Assembly: GCF_027497215.1 (NCBI RefSeq)
Contig: NZ_CP114904.1
Coordinates: 4,300,001-4,364,000 of the forward strand
Reading direction: 5' to 3'
Length of the DNA stretch: 64,000 nt
Source: Micromonospora sp. WMMD812
GTDB taxonomy: Bacteria; Actinomycetota; Actinomycetes; Mycobacteriales; Micromonosporaceae
Part shown: positions 45,362-53,729 of the stretch, in pieces
Numbering within the stretch: the stretch's first letter is position 1
How the letters are laid out: each line of letters opens with the position of its first letter
The notes under the pieces: generated by a model
What the model was told of the DNA's origin: nothing
Databases searched by the model: none
What the model saw: the letters and a program-made list of their open reading frames with translations, nothing else
Made by a program: the position numbers and the translations under genes

Positions 45362-46123
45362 TCAACGGCCGCGAGCGGCGTCCCGGCCTCGCGGGGCCGG
45401 CCGCCGGGTGGTCAGCCAGGTCGTGCCGACCACCAGGAGCGCCCCCAGCAGGGCGAGGATCCACCACAGGTTGGCCAGGGACGCCGAGCCCGACCCCTCG
45501 TTGCCGGTCAGCCGGCGTTCGACGTCCGCCTCCGCCACCGCGTCGACCGATCCGCCGGGATTCGGAGTCGGCGCGGCCGTGGACGGCGTGCCGGACGCGG
45601 CGCTGGCGCCGGCGGACGGGGACACGACCAGGGAGCCGTCGGCGTCGGGCCGGGCCGGGGCGGCGCCCGCCGGCCGGCCGGCGCGCCACTGTCGACCCGA
45701 GACGGTGATCGGGGTGACGAAGCGCTCCGGGTGCACGCCCTGGGTCTCGCTGACGCACTCGACGACGACCCACCACTCGCCGTCGACAGGGGCGCCGCCG
45801 AGCGCGGTGGCGAACGACCGGTTCGGCTGGGCGGTCACCGCGGCCCGGTCGTAACCGCCGGCGGACAGCGGGCGGGCGAGATTGCTGTACGGGCCACCGG
45901 GTGGCCCGACCCGCAACTGGGCGTTGCGTCCGAAGCCGGTGGGGCAGGGCGCTGTGGCGGTGGCGCTGGCGAAGATCGGGGTGGCGTCGACCGTCCCGCT
46001 GGTCGCGGAGAGTCGTACGCCGCCGAGCGGGGCGGCGTCGGCCGGTACGGGGAGCACGAGAGTGGCCGCCACGGTGAGCGCCGCCGAGGCGGCCGCCGCG
46101 GAGGCGGGCAGGTTTCGAGGCAC
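45362..46123 (-). CDS. Membrane-anchored protein with the shared N-terminal domain (253 aa)
   Basis: The protein has a signal peptide (1-30), the shared domain in its most diverged form (PLGGVRLSATSGTVDATPIF to RQWRA, about 31-147), a Pro/Ser/Ala linker and one membrane helix (about 218-238) with an Arg-rich tail. GTG 46123 is the only start in frame; there is no clear Shine-Dalgarno. The CPTGFG Cys and VVECVS Cys match the conserved Cys pair of the two other copies. A regulatory motif shared with the pst operon lies 55 bases upstream. Confidence 0.78.
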   Translation of the reverse strand: MPRNLPASAAAASAALTVAATLVLPVPADAAPLGGVRLSATSGTVDATPIFASATATAPCPTGFGRNAQLRVGPPGGPYSNLARPLSAGGYDRAAVTAQPNRSFATALGGAPVDGEWWVVVECVSETQGVHPERFVTPITVSGRQWRAGRPAGAAPARPDADGSLVVSPSAGASAASGTPSTAAPTPNPGGSVDAVAEADVERRLTGNEGSGSASLANLWWILALLGALLVVGTTWLTTRRPAPRGRDAARGR

Positions 46124-46177
46124 ATCGACGGTCTATGCGCACGGTGCGACCGCCGGTGCACGGCATCGCACGCGCCG

Positions 46178-46197
46178 GACGGCCAGCAGGTGAACAG
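46178..46197 (-). promoter_or_regulatory. Second copy of the Pho-box-like motif
   Basis: CTGTTCACCTGCTGGCCGTC on the minus strand aligns without gaps with the motif at 45156-45175. It begins 55 bases upstream of the shared-domain gene at 45362-46123, in promoter position. Confidence 0.4.
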
Positions 46198-46230
46198 GGG
46201 CCGGGCCGGCCCGCGTTCACCCGGGAATAC

Positions 46231-47400
46231 TCAGGCCCACACCTGCTGCGGCTCCGCCCGCCGCTCGGCCAGGCTCGGCGCCTTGTTGTACTCCCGGACC
46301 ACGTTGTAGCGGGTGTCCCGCTCGACCGGCTGGAACCCGGCGTCCCAGATCAGGTCGAGCAGGTCCTCGCGGTGCATGGTGTTCGGCGTGCCGTACGCGT
46401 CGGCGTCGTGCGTGATCTTGTATTCGACGACCGAGCCGTCCAGGTCGTCGACGCCGAAGTTCAGCGAGAGCTGGGCCACCGAGAGGCCGTGCATCACCCA
46501 GAAGCACTTCACGTGCGGCACGTTGTCGAAGAGCAGCCGGGAGACCGCGAACGTCTTCAGCGACTCGGCCGGCGAGGCCATCGTCGTCCGCTCCTGGATC
46601 CGGTTGCGGATCTTGCCGTCCGCCGAGTCGACGAAGTCGTGCTGGTAGCGCAGCGGGATGAAGACCGCGAAGCCGCCGGTCTCGTCCTGGAGTTCGCGCA
46701 GGCGCAGCACGTGGTCGACCCGGTGCCGGGGCTCCTCGATGTGGCCGTAGAGCATCGTGGACGGTGTCTTCATGCCCTTGCTGTGCGCCAGCCGGTGGAT
46801 GCGTGACCAGTCCTCCCAGTGGCAGGCGTGGTCCACGATGTGCTGCCGGACCTCCCAGTCGAAGATCTCCGCGCCACCACCGGTGAGCGACTCCAGGCCC
46901 GCGTCCATCAGCTCGTCGAGGATCTCGTCGGCGGGAAGGCCGCTGATCTTCTCGAACCACTGCACCTCGGTCGCGGTGAAGCACTTCAGCTTGACGTTCG
47001 GCAGCGCCGCCTTCAGCTCGCGCAGCACCTTCGGGTAGTAGCGCCAGGGCAACGTCGGGTGCAGACCGTTGACGATGTGCAGCTCGGTGAGCTGCTCGTC
47101 CTCCATCTCCTTAGCCTTGCGCACCGCCTCGTCGATGCGCATCGTGTACGCGTCCTTCTCGCCGGGCTTGCGCTGGAACGAGCAGTACGCGCAGGACGCG
47201 GAGCAGACGTTGGTCAGGTTCAGGTGCCGGTTGACGTTGAACATGACCCGGTCGCCGTTCAGCTCCGTACGCCGGTGGTGGGCCAGCCGCCCCAGCCAGG
47301 CCAGGTCGTCAATGTCGTAGAGGGCGATCCCGTCCTCCCGGGTCAGCCGCTCCCCGGCGTACACCTTCGCTTCGAGCTCACGCTTGAGTCCGGCGTCCAT
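46231..47400 (-). CDS. mqnE: Aminofutalosine synthase (MqnE)
   Basis: This 389-aa radical-SAM enzyme joins 3-enolpyruvyl-benzoate (from MqnA) with SAM to make aminofutalosine. The 4Fe-4S motif CX3CX2C is Cys66, Cys70 and Cys73 (CSASCAYC). ELHIVNGLHPTLPW and the C-terminal TRYNVVREY are MqnE-like. ATG 47400 follows GGAAGGGA. It lies alone, with the shared-domain gene downstream on the same strand. Confidence 0.94.
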   Translation of the reverse strand: MDAGLKRELEAKVYAGERLTREDGIALYDIDDLAWLGRLAHHRRTELNGDRVMFNVNRHLNLTNVCSASCAYCSFQRKPGEKDAYTMRIDEAVRKAKEMEDEQLTELHIVNGLHPTLPWRYYPKVLRELKAALPNVKLKCFTATEVQWFEKISGLPADEILDELMDAGLESLTGGGAEIFDWEVRQHIVDHACHWEDWSRIHRLAHSKGMKTPSTMLYGHIEEPRHRVDHVLRLRELQDETGGFAVFIPLRYQHDFVDSADGKIRNRIQERTTMASPAESLKTFAVSRLLFDNVPHVKCFWVMHGLSVAQLSLNFGVDDLDGSVVEYKITHDADAYGTPNTMHREDLLDLIWDAGFQPVERDTRYNVVREYNKAPSLAERRAEPQQVWA

Positions 47401-47638
47401 GGCACGTCCCTTCCACCTGCTGCGATCCGATCGAGCCTACGTCGGGCCGCTCTTCACCCCGCCGGCACGGTCGGCGGCAGCGAGCTGCTTCACCAGATTC
47501 TCAGGCTCCCGTTACCCGGCCGCTCATCGACAGCGATGCCCTGCTTGCGGTAAGACAGGGTGGGGAGCGACGCACTGGTAGCGTCCCCCCGGCCGTGCCC
47601 ACCGGGGTCCGGCGACTGCGTGCCGGACGGGGAGCGGA

Positions 47639-49165
47639 ATGGTCGACAGGCGACACGGGCGGCGGCAGCGACGACGGAGCCCGATTGTCTCGCCCGTGCT
47701 GCGTCCACGGCTCTGGGCCGCCCTGCTCGGCGCGGTCGCCGCCGCGGTGCTGGCCAGCCCGGTCTACGCCGACCCGGCGACGCCCGCCACCGTTCCGGAC
47801 ACCGGCTCGCGGCCCGCCGTCAGCGGCACGCTCCAGCTACCCGGCGGCGCGCCCGTCGCCCCGGTGACCCCGGGCGCCCCGGTCGGAAACCTCGGCACCG
47901 GCCCGCTGGCCAGCCAGATCTACACCGCCCAGGCCCAGGTCGGGCTGCTCGGCGACACACTGCTCCAGATACGCCAGAAGCGCACCGACGCGGAGGCCCA
48001 GCGCGCCACCGCCGACCAGAACCTGAAGATCGCCCGGGACGCCCTGGCCCGGGCGCAGGAGCGGGCCGACACGGCCGCCGCCGAGGCGCTCAAGGCGCGG
48101 GCGGCGCTGCCTCCCGGCGAGCTCGCCGACGACATCCAGGGGCTGAGCCAGCTCCAGCGGATCACGCGGGGCGAGAAGGTCGAGGGGTCGACCACCGCCG
48201 CCGCCGGCGAGCTGTCGCGGGCCCGGGCCGCCGAGCAGACGGCCGCCCAGGCGTACGCGGCGGCCGAGGCCGCCGTCCGCGCCGCCGGCGACGAGTTCAC
48301 CGCCGGTGAGAAGGCGCTGCACGCCGAGGAGGCGAAGCTGCTCAAGCTGCGCCGGGACAACGAGGCGCAGCTCATCCAGCTCGAACGCCAGCAGGAGGCC
48401 GCCGAACAGCGGCTCGGCGCCGGTTACCTCCAGGGCCAGAGCGCGAACGGGCTGACCGCCCACCCGCGGGCCATGGCCGCCGTACGCTACGCCCTCGCCC
48501 AGCTCGGCGATCCCTACCTCTGGGCCGCGGAGGGGCCGAATCGGTTCGACTGCTCCGGTCTCATGTGGGCGGCCTACCGGTCGCCCGGGGCCGACTACTT
48601 CGACCTGCCCCGCGTCTCCCGCGACCAGTACCGGGCAACCCACATCCGCACCGTGGACCGCACCGCGCTGCTCCCGGGCGACCTGCTCTTCTTCGCCTCG
48701 GGCAGCAGCTGGACGACCATCCACCACGTCGGCATGTACATCGGCAACGGCAAGATGGTGCACGCACCGACCACCGGCGACGTCGTCAAGATCTCCACGG
48801 TGACCTGGTCCCGGCTCTACGCCGCCACCCGGGTGGTCGGGGCGGTTCCCGCGCCGTCGGCCACCCCGACGCCCGGCAACACGAACACCCCGAGCCCCAC
48901 CCCGACGCCGTCGGCCACCGGCACGCCGAAGCCCACCACCTCGCCGAGCCCGACGCCTACCAAGACGCCGACGACGCCTCCGACCACCCCGCCGACCACC
49001 CCGCCGACCACCCCGCCGAGCACGCCGCCGACGACGGGGCCGAGCCCGACGGGGTCACCGACGACGACGCCGTCCTCGGCGCAGCCGTCCGCCAGCACCA
49101 GCGAGAGTTCGACCAGCGGCAGCCCGTCGGCGAGTTCTTCGGTGAGCGCGAGCGCCGGAAGCTGA
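47639..49165 (+). CDS. Secreted NlpC/P60 peptidoglycan endopeptidase
   Basis: This 508-aa protein has a signal peptide (about 22-45), a long coiled-coil region (about 90-275, rich in Ala, Glu and Arg), and an NlpC/P60 domain (about 280-400). The catalytic Cys305 is in FDCSGLMWAAY, with His in HHVGMYIGNG and a third polar residue in HAPTTG. A Thr/Pro/Ser tail of about 105 residues with PTTPPTT repeats probably spans or leaves the wall. This is the RipA/CwlT-like architecture used for cell separation. A GTCCGGC hairpin (47607-47628) lies just upstream of the GGGGAG ribosome site. Confidence 0.9.
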   Translation: MVDRRHGRRQRRRSPIVSPVLRPRLWAALLGAVAAAVLASPVYADPATPATVPDTGSRPAVSGTLQLPGGAPVAPVTPGAPVGNLGTGPLASQIYTAQAQVGLLGDTLLQIRQKRTDAEAQRATADQNLKIARDALARAQERADTAAAEALKARAALPPGELADDIQGLSQLQRITRGEKVEGSTTAAAGELSRARAAEQTAAQAYAAAEAAVRAAGDEFTAGEKALHAEEAKLLKLRRDNEAQLIQLERQQEAAEQRLGAGYLQGQSANGLTAHPRAMAAVRYALAQLGDPYLWAAEGPNRFDCSGLMWAAYRSPGADYFDLPRVSRDQYRATHIRTVDRTALLPGDLLFFASGSSWTTIHHVGMYIGNGKMVHAPTTGDVVKISTVTWSRLYAATRVVGAVPAPSATPTPGNTNTPSPTPTPSATGTPKPTTSPSPTPTKTPTTPPTTPPTTPPTTPPSTPPTTGPSPTGSPTTTPSSAQPSASTSESSTSGSPSASSSVSASAGS

Positions 49166-49268
49166 TCCCCAAGCACCCACTCCGGCTGTGCGGCCGGGGC
49201 GGAATGTGGCACCGTGGCACGGAGGCACGGGTTCCCGGCCGGGTGTGAGCGTGGCGCGGAGGGCGGAC

Positions 49269-50780
49269 ATGGCCGAGCAGAAGGTTCCGGCGGAGACGGT
49301 CGACCCTGGCTCCACGCCCGTCGACCGGAAGGACGCCGCGCCCACCGCTGAGCCCACCACGCCCGAGGGTGGCGTGCCCGCGGCCGGCGACCCGGGCGCC
49401 GCGGCGTCGGGCGACCCGGGCGCCGCGGCGTCGGACGACCCGGGTGCCGGCGCCGGCTCCGGCACGACCGGCACCGCGACTCCCGCGGGGCCGCTGCCGG
49501 GCCAGCGTGACGGCTCCGCCGCGCCCGCCCGGGCCTCCGTCGCGGTGCCCGCCACGAGCCGGGCCACGGCCGAGGAGGCCGCCGCGGACCGCGCCGGCGT
49601 CGCGACAGGCGCAACCGACGGGAGCCGACCGGCCGCCGGCGTTGCGACAGCCCCAACCGACGAGAGCCGACCGGCCGGCCGCGCCAGCGTTGCGGCGGCG
49701 GGCACGGGCCGGACCTCTACCGACGAGGACCGGCCGGCCGCTCGGGCCAGCGCCACGGTGCCCGGCCCGAGCCGGATGCCGTCCGCCGCGACGGGCGCCG
49801 CCGCCCGGGCGTCCGTCTCGGCACCGGGAACGAGCCGGGCCACGGCCGATGAGGCGGCCGCGGCCGGAGCGCGGGTCGGCGCCCCGGCCGTCTACCGGTC
49901 CGGCCCGGTGAACCCGGAGCCGCCCGAGCCGGCCCAGCCCCCGGAGCCGGCGCAGCCGCCGAAGCCGCCCACCCCGGAACCGGAGCCGGCACCCGCGCCG
50001 ACTCCTCCGGTGCCCGGGCCGAAGCCGCCGTCGCCCGCCCCGCCGGTGCCGGAGCCCAACCCGCCGACGCCGGGCCCGTACCCGCCGGGCCCGCGTCCCG
50101 CGCCGCCGCCCAGGCCGGTGCCACCCCCGCCGGGGCCCCCGTCGCCGCCGCCCGGACCGCCGATGCCGCCGCCACCGCCGCCGCCCGGCCCGATGCCGGC
50201 GCCGCCCTTTCCCCCGCCCCCGGCGACATCGTCGGCTCCGGCGCCGGCTCCGACCGCCCGGGCCGCCGCACCCGTGTCAGCGCCACCGGCGGGAAGCGCC
50301 ACCGCGGCGTTCAACGTGCCGAGCGCCCGCAGCACTCCGGCCGGCGACCGTCCGGGCGGCGCCACCCAGACCGGCGCCACCCAGACCGTCAGCGCTCAGG
50401 CCGTCAGCGCTCAGACCGGCAGCACCCAGGTCGGCGGTGCCCGGATCGGCGGCGCCCAGACGGGCGGCGCGTCCGCCGGCGCGCACAGCCCGCGGTACGA
50501 CGGCGGTGCGGACCTGCACGGCACGGTCTACGGGGCCGGCACCGAGGGCCCGGGCTTCACCACCGTCGCGCTGCCGAGCCCGGTGGAGACCTCCGGCTCG
50601 CTGACCGGGCACATCCTCGCCCAGGGCTGGTCGGACACCCCGACCGAGCGGTCCCGGACGGCTCGGGTGGTGGTCGTCCTGGCGTTGGCGCTCGGCCTGC
50701 TGGTGATCGTCAGCGTGTTGATCGTCCTGCTCGCGGATGACGCGGTGAGCGGGTTGATCGGCAACGTCCTCAACGGCTGA
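49269..50780 (+). CDS. Low-complexity Ala/Pro-rich protein with C-terminal membrane anchor
   Basis: This 503-aa protein has an Ala/Thr/Asp-rich region with loose 30- to 40-residue repeats (ASVAVPATSRAT, ASVAAAGTGRTS), then a proline-rich stretch of about 115 residues, a Gly/Ala/Gln region with TGATQT-type repeats and one membrane helix at the very end (VVVVLALALGLLVIVSVLIV). No signal peptide is seen, so the bulk may be cytoplasmic with a tail anchor. ATG 49269 follows GGAGGG. Function is unknown; a membrane-tethered scaffold near the cell-wall hydrolase is only a guess from position. Confidence 0.65.
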   Translation: MAEQKVPAETVDPGSTPVDRKDAAPTAEPTTPEGGVPAAGDPGAAASGDPGAAASDDPGAGAGSGTTGTATPAGPLPGQRDGSAAPARASVAVPATSRATAEEAAADRAGVATGATDGSRPAAGVATAPTDESRPAGRASVAAAGTGRTSTDEDRPAARASATVPGPSRMPSAATGAAARASVSAPGTSRATADEAAAAGARVGAPAVYRSGPVNPEPPEPAQPPEPAQPPKPPTPEPEPAPAPTPPVPGPKPPSPAPPVPEPNPPTPGPYPPGPRPAPPPRPVPPPPGPPSPPPGPPMPPPPPPPGPMPAPPFPPPPATSSAPAPAPTARAAAPVSAPPAGSATAAFNVPSARSTPAGDRPGGATQTGATQTVSAQAVSAQTGSTQVGGARIGGAQTGGASAGAHSPRYDGGADLHGTVYGAGTEGPGFTTVALPSPVETSGSLTGHILAQGWSDTPTERSRTARVVVVLALALGLLVIVSVLIVLLADDAVSGLIGNVLNG

Positions 50781-51088
50781 CCGGGGCAGCCCCCAGCCCG
50801 CGTGGCCGGCCCCGCCGGCATCTGTCGATCATGAAGTTGTTGCGCCGACACGCCGAGACCGGTGGCAACAACTTCATGATCGACCGGGGATGGGGCGGGC
50901 GGCACCGACGGGTGAGCCCGCCCACTACGGTTCCGGCCGAGTGGCGGCTCACGGTCACCGCCGTACACTTGTGGAGATCACTGACCTGGCGCGCCTCCCG
51001 CGTGCCCATGGGCGGTCTTGCGGGCGATTCGGCGGCGTTCAGCTGCGGCAGGCCATCGCGAAGATGCGCCCCGCTTGAAAGGCACTTC
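50781..51088. other. 308-base gap with REP-like element and helicase leader
   Basis: A 61-base palindromic element (50824-50884) is followed by a TACACT -10-like hexamer (50964-50969). A leader of about 115 bases then runs to the TTG start of the DEAD-box helicase. A long structured leader is common ahead of cold-shock-regulated helicases, but no specific regulatory fold was recognised. Confidence 0.5.
50824..50884. repeat. REP-like palindromic intergenic element 2
   Basis: GTCGATCATGAAGTTGTTG (50824-50842) and its exact complement (50866-50884) flank a 23-base GC-rich loop. The 19-bp arms are perfect and AT-richer than the genome style. The general layout matches element 1 at 21680-21755, though the arm sequences differ apart from a GATC. 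Confidence 0.6.
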
Positions 51089-52975
51089 TTGACCACGTTT
51101 GCTGACCCCAGCACGTTCCCGTCCGCTTTCGGCCTCAGCCCGGCGCCGGAGGACACCGCGTCGGAGCCCGCCACCTCGGCTCCGGAGGGCACCGCCCCGG
51201 CCGGGGAGACCACCACCGACACCAGGGACTTCGCGGCGCTTGGCCTGCCCGAGCCACTGGTCCGGGCGCTCGCCCGGCAGGGCATCACCACCCCGTTCGA
51301 GATCCAGAGCGCGACCGTCCCGGACGCGCTCGCCGGCCGGGACGTCCTCGGCCGGGGCCAGACCGGCTCCGGCAAGACGCTGGCCTTCGGCCTGCCGCTG
51401 CTCGCCCGGGTCGCCGCCGGTGAGCGGGCCCGGCCCCTGCACCCGCGCGCCCTGGTCCTGGTGCCCACCCGCGAGCTGGCCATGCAGGTCAACGACGCGC
51501 TGCTGCCGCTGGGCAAGGCGGTCGGCGTCTTCCTCAAGACCGCCGTCGGCGGGGTGCCCTACGACCGGCAGATCGACGCGCTGCGCCGTGGTGTCGAGAT
51601 CGTCGTGGCCACTCCGGGCCGGCTCGGCGACCTGATCGAGCGGGGTGTCTGCCGCCTCGACGACGTCGAGGTGACCGTGCTCGACGAGGCCGACCAGATG
51701 GCCGACATGGGCTTCCTGCCGGAGGTCACCGAGCTGCTGGCGAAGACCCCGGCCACCGCGCAGCGGCTGCTCTTCTCGGCCACTCTGGACGGTGACGTCG
51801 ACACGCTGGTCAAGCGCTTCATGACCGACCCGGTGACGCACTCCACCGCGCCGCCGACCGCGGCCGTGTCCACCATGGACCACCACCTGCTGCTGATCCC
51901 GCCGCACGACAAGTTCCCGGTGGCAGCGTCCATCGCCGCCCGCGAGGGCCGGACGATGGTGTTCGCCCGGACCCAGCTCGGCGTGGACCGACTGGTCTCG
52001 CAGCTCGCCGCGGTGGGCGTACGGGCCGGCGGGCTGCACGGTGGCAAGACCCAGCGGATGCGTACGCGCACCCTAGCCGAGTTCCGCGAGGGCCGGATGA
52101 ACGTGCTGGTCGCCACGGACGTGGCCGCCCGCGGCATCCACGTGGACGGCGTCTCGCTGGTGCTGCACGTCGACCCGCCGAAGGACCCGAAGGACTACCT
52201 GCACCGGGCCGGCCGGACCGCGCGCGCCGGCGAGTCCGGGGCGGTGGCCACGCTGGTGCTGCCGAAGCAGCGCCGGACCACGCTGGCGATGCTGGAGAAG
52301 GCCGGCGTCGAGCCGGCGCAGACCCGGGTCCGGGCCGGCGACCCGGCGCTCGCCGAGCTGACCGGGGCCCGCGAGCCGAGCGGTGTGCCGGTCCGCGAGG
52401 AGCCGGAGGAGCCCCGCCGCCACGGCGAGCGCGCCGGCGGCCCGCGTCGCTTCGGCGAGCGGTCCGGCCGCGGTGAGCGCCGCTTCGGCGGCTACGGCGA
52501 CCGCCCGCAGGGTGACCGGCACGTCGGCGGCCGCGACGAGCGGCGGGACGGCGACCGGCCGTACGGCGAGCGCCGGTACGGGGACACGCCGGGCGGCCGC
52601 TGGCACGGCGACCGCGAGCGGCGGTACGCCGACCGCGGCGACGCGCGTGACGACCGGCGGGGTGGCTTCCGCGCCGACGGACGCGGACGCGACGAGCGCC
52701 CGGCCGGTTTCCGCAGCGACGCGCACGCGCGCGACGAGCAGCGAGGCGGCTTCCGCGACGACCGGCCTGGTGCCTTCCGCGGCGACGCGCGCGACGACCG
52801 ACGAGGTGGTTTCCGCAGCGACGCGCGTGACGACCGACGGGGTGGTTTCCGCGGCGACGCGCGCGGCCGCGACGACCGCCCGACCGGTTTCCGGGGCGAC
52901 GGGCGCGGCCGCGACGACCGCCCGCGCGACGACCGCCGCGGCCCGGGCGCCCGCCCGCCGGCGCGCACCCACTGA
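51089..52975 (+). CDS. DEAD-box ATP-dependent RNA helicase with Arg/Gly/Asp repeat tail
   Basis: This 628-aa RNA helicase starts at TTG 51089 (reading LTTFADPSTFP, the usual opening of this actinobacterial group) with GAAAGG upstream. Motifs in order are FEIQ Q-motif, GQTGSGKT, PTRELA, TPGRLGDL, DEAD, SAT, a C-terminal lobe with ATDVAARGIHVDGV and HRAGRTAR. The last 170 residues are about 15 imperfect repeats built on RDDRRGGFRGDAR, an RGG-like disordered RNA-binding tail. It probably remodels structured RNA or ribosome intermediates, especially in the cold. Tail DNA is repetitive and may vary between strains. Confidence 0.93.
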   Translation: MTTFADPSTFPSAFGLSPAPEDTASEPATSAPEGTAPAGETTTDTRDFAALGLPEPLVRALARQGITTPFEIQSATVPDALAGRDVLGRGQTGSGKTLAFGLPLLARVAAGERARPLHPRALVLVPTRELAMQVNDALLPLGKAVGVFLKTAVGGVPYDRQIDALRRGVEIVVATPGRLGDLIERGVCRLDDVEVTVLDEADQMADMGFLPEVTELLAKTPATAQRLLFSATLDGDVDTLVKRFMTDPVTHSTAPPTAAVSTMDHHLLLIPPHDKFPVAASIAAREGRTMVFARTQLGVDRLVSQLAAVGVRAGGLHGGKTQRMRTRTLAEFREGRMNVLVATDVAARGIHVDGVSLVLHVDPPKDPKDYLHRAGRTARAGESGAVATLVLPKQRRTTLAMLEKAGVEPAQTRVRAGDPALAELTGAREPSGVPVREEPEEPRRHGERAGGPRRFGERSGRGERRFGGYGDRPQGDRHVGGRDERRDGDRPYGERRYGDTPGGRWHGDRERRYADRGDARDDRRGGFRADGRGRDERPAGFRSDAHARDEQRGGFRDDRPGAFRGDARDDRRGGFRSDARDDRRGGFRGDARGRDDRPTGFRGDGRGRDDRPRDDRRGPGARPPARTH

Positions 52976-52979
52976 CGGG

Positions 52980-53038
52980 CGCGCGGATCCTGGCGGGCTC
53001 CGACCCTGGCGGGCCGGTCGCCGACCAGGATCCGCGCG
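52980..53038 (+). terminator. Long hairpin terminator of the helicase gene
   Basis: CGCGCGGATCCTGG (52980-52993) pairs perfectly with CCAGGATCCGCGCG (53025-53038), 5 bases past the stop. The 31-base loop repeats the decamer CCTGGCGGGC, so it could also be a REP-like unit. Confidence 0.65.
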
Positions 53039-53092
53039 GCCTGAGCGCTGCATGCGCTGCCAGTGTCGGTCCGGTCGCGTAACGTGCGGCTC

Positions 53093-53722
53093 ATGCCGAC
53101 CATGCCGAAGTCGCTCTTCTGGACCCGGACCGACACCGCCGGCAGCGAGCACGCCCTGTTCGACGACAGCCAGGGGCTCGCTGCCCGGGGCACCATGCTC
53201 GCCGTCGACCCGATCCCGTGGACCGCGCGATACCAGTTGGCCACCGCGCCGGACTGGACCACCACCCGGTTCGAGATCGAAGTCGAGGGGACGGGTTGGC
53301 TGCGCAGCGTACGCGTGGAACGGGCGGCCGAGCGCTGGCGGGTGACCACCGCCGAGCAGGGTGACCTGGACGCGGTGCTGTCGGCCGCCGGGCACGCGCC
53401 CGCCGGCCTGCCCGGCACCGACGACCCCGATCGACTCGCCGACGCCCTCGACGTCGACCTCGGCGGTTCGCCCCTGTTCAACGCCTTGCCGGTGCACCGG
53501 CTCGGGCTGACCAAGGGGCCCGCCGAGCGGGCGCGGCGGATCACCGTCGCCTGGGTGCTCCTGCCCAGCCTGGTCGTGTTCCCCGCCGAGCAGGTCTACA
53601 CGCCGCTGGGGCCGGACCGGGTGCGGTTCGCCAGCGACACGTTCACCGCCGACATCGACCTCGACCCGGACGGCTACGTGCTGCGCTACCCGGGAGTGGC
53701 CGAGCGCGCCGGGTCGAGCTGA
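53093..53722 (+). CDS. Putative glycolipid-binding domain protein
   Basis: This 209-aa beta-rich protein resembles the putative glycolipid-binding family PF06475 (older name DUF1089): EHALFD near the N-terminus, RYQLATAPDWTTTRFEIEVEG, a middle GSPLFNALPVHRLGL and closing TFTADIDLDPDGYVLRYPG. It has no signal peptide. ATG 53093 and ATG 53102 are both possible starts. It ends 7 bases from the convergent PLP enzyme gene. Confidence 0.78.
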   Translation: MPTMPKSLFWTRTDTAGSEHALFDDSQGLAARGTMLAVDPIPWTARYQLATAPDWTTTRFEIEVEGTGWLRSVRVERAAERWRVTTAEQGDLDAVLSAAGHAPAGLPGTDDPDRLADALDVDLGGSPLFNALPVHRLGLTKGPAERARRITVAWVLLPSLVVFPAEQVYTPLGPDRVRFASDTFTADIDLDPDGYVLRYPGVAERAGSS

Positions 53723-53729
53723 CCCGGGA

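Noticed and set aside
47401..47638. c-di-AMP (ydaO-type) riboswitch upstream of the NlpC/P60 gene
   Set aside because: Such switches are common before these genes, but the conserved aptamer segments were not found here; only a 7-bp hairpin is visible.
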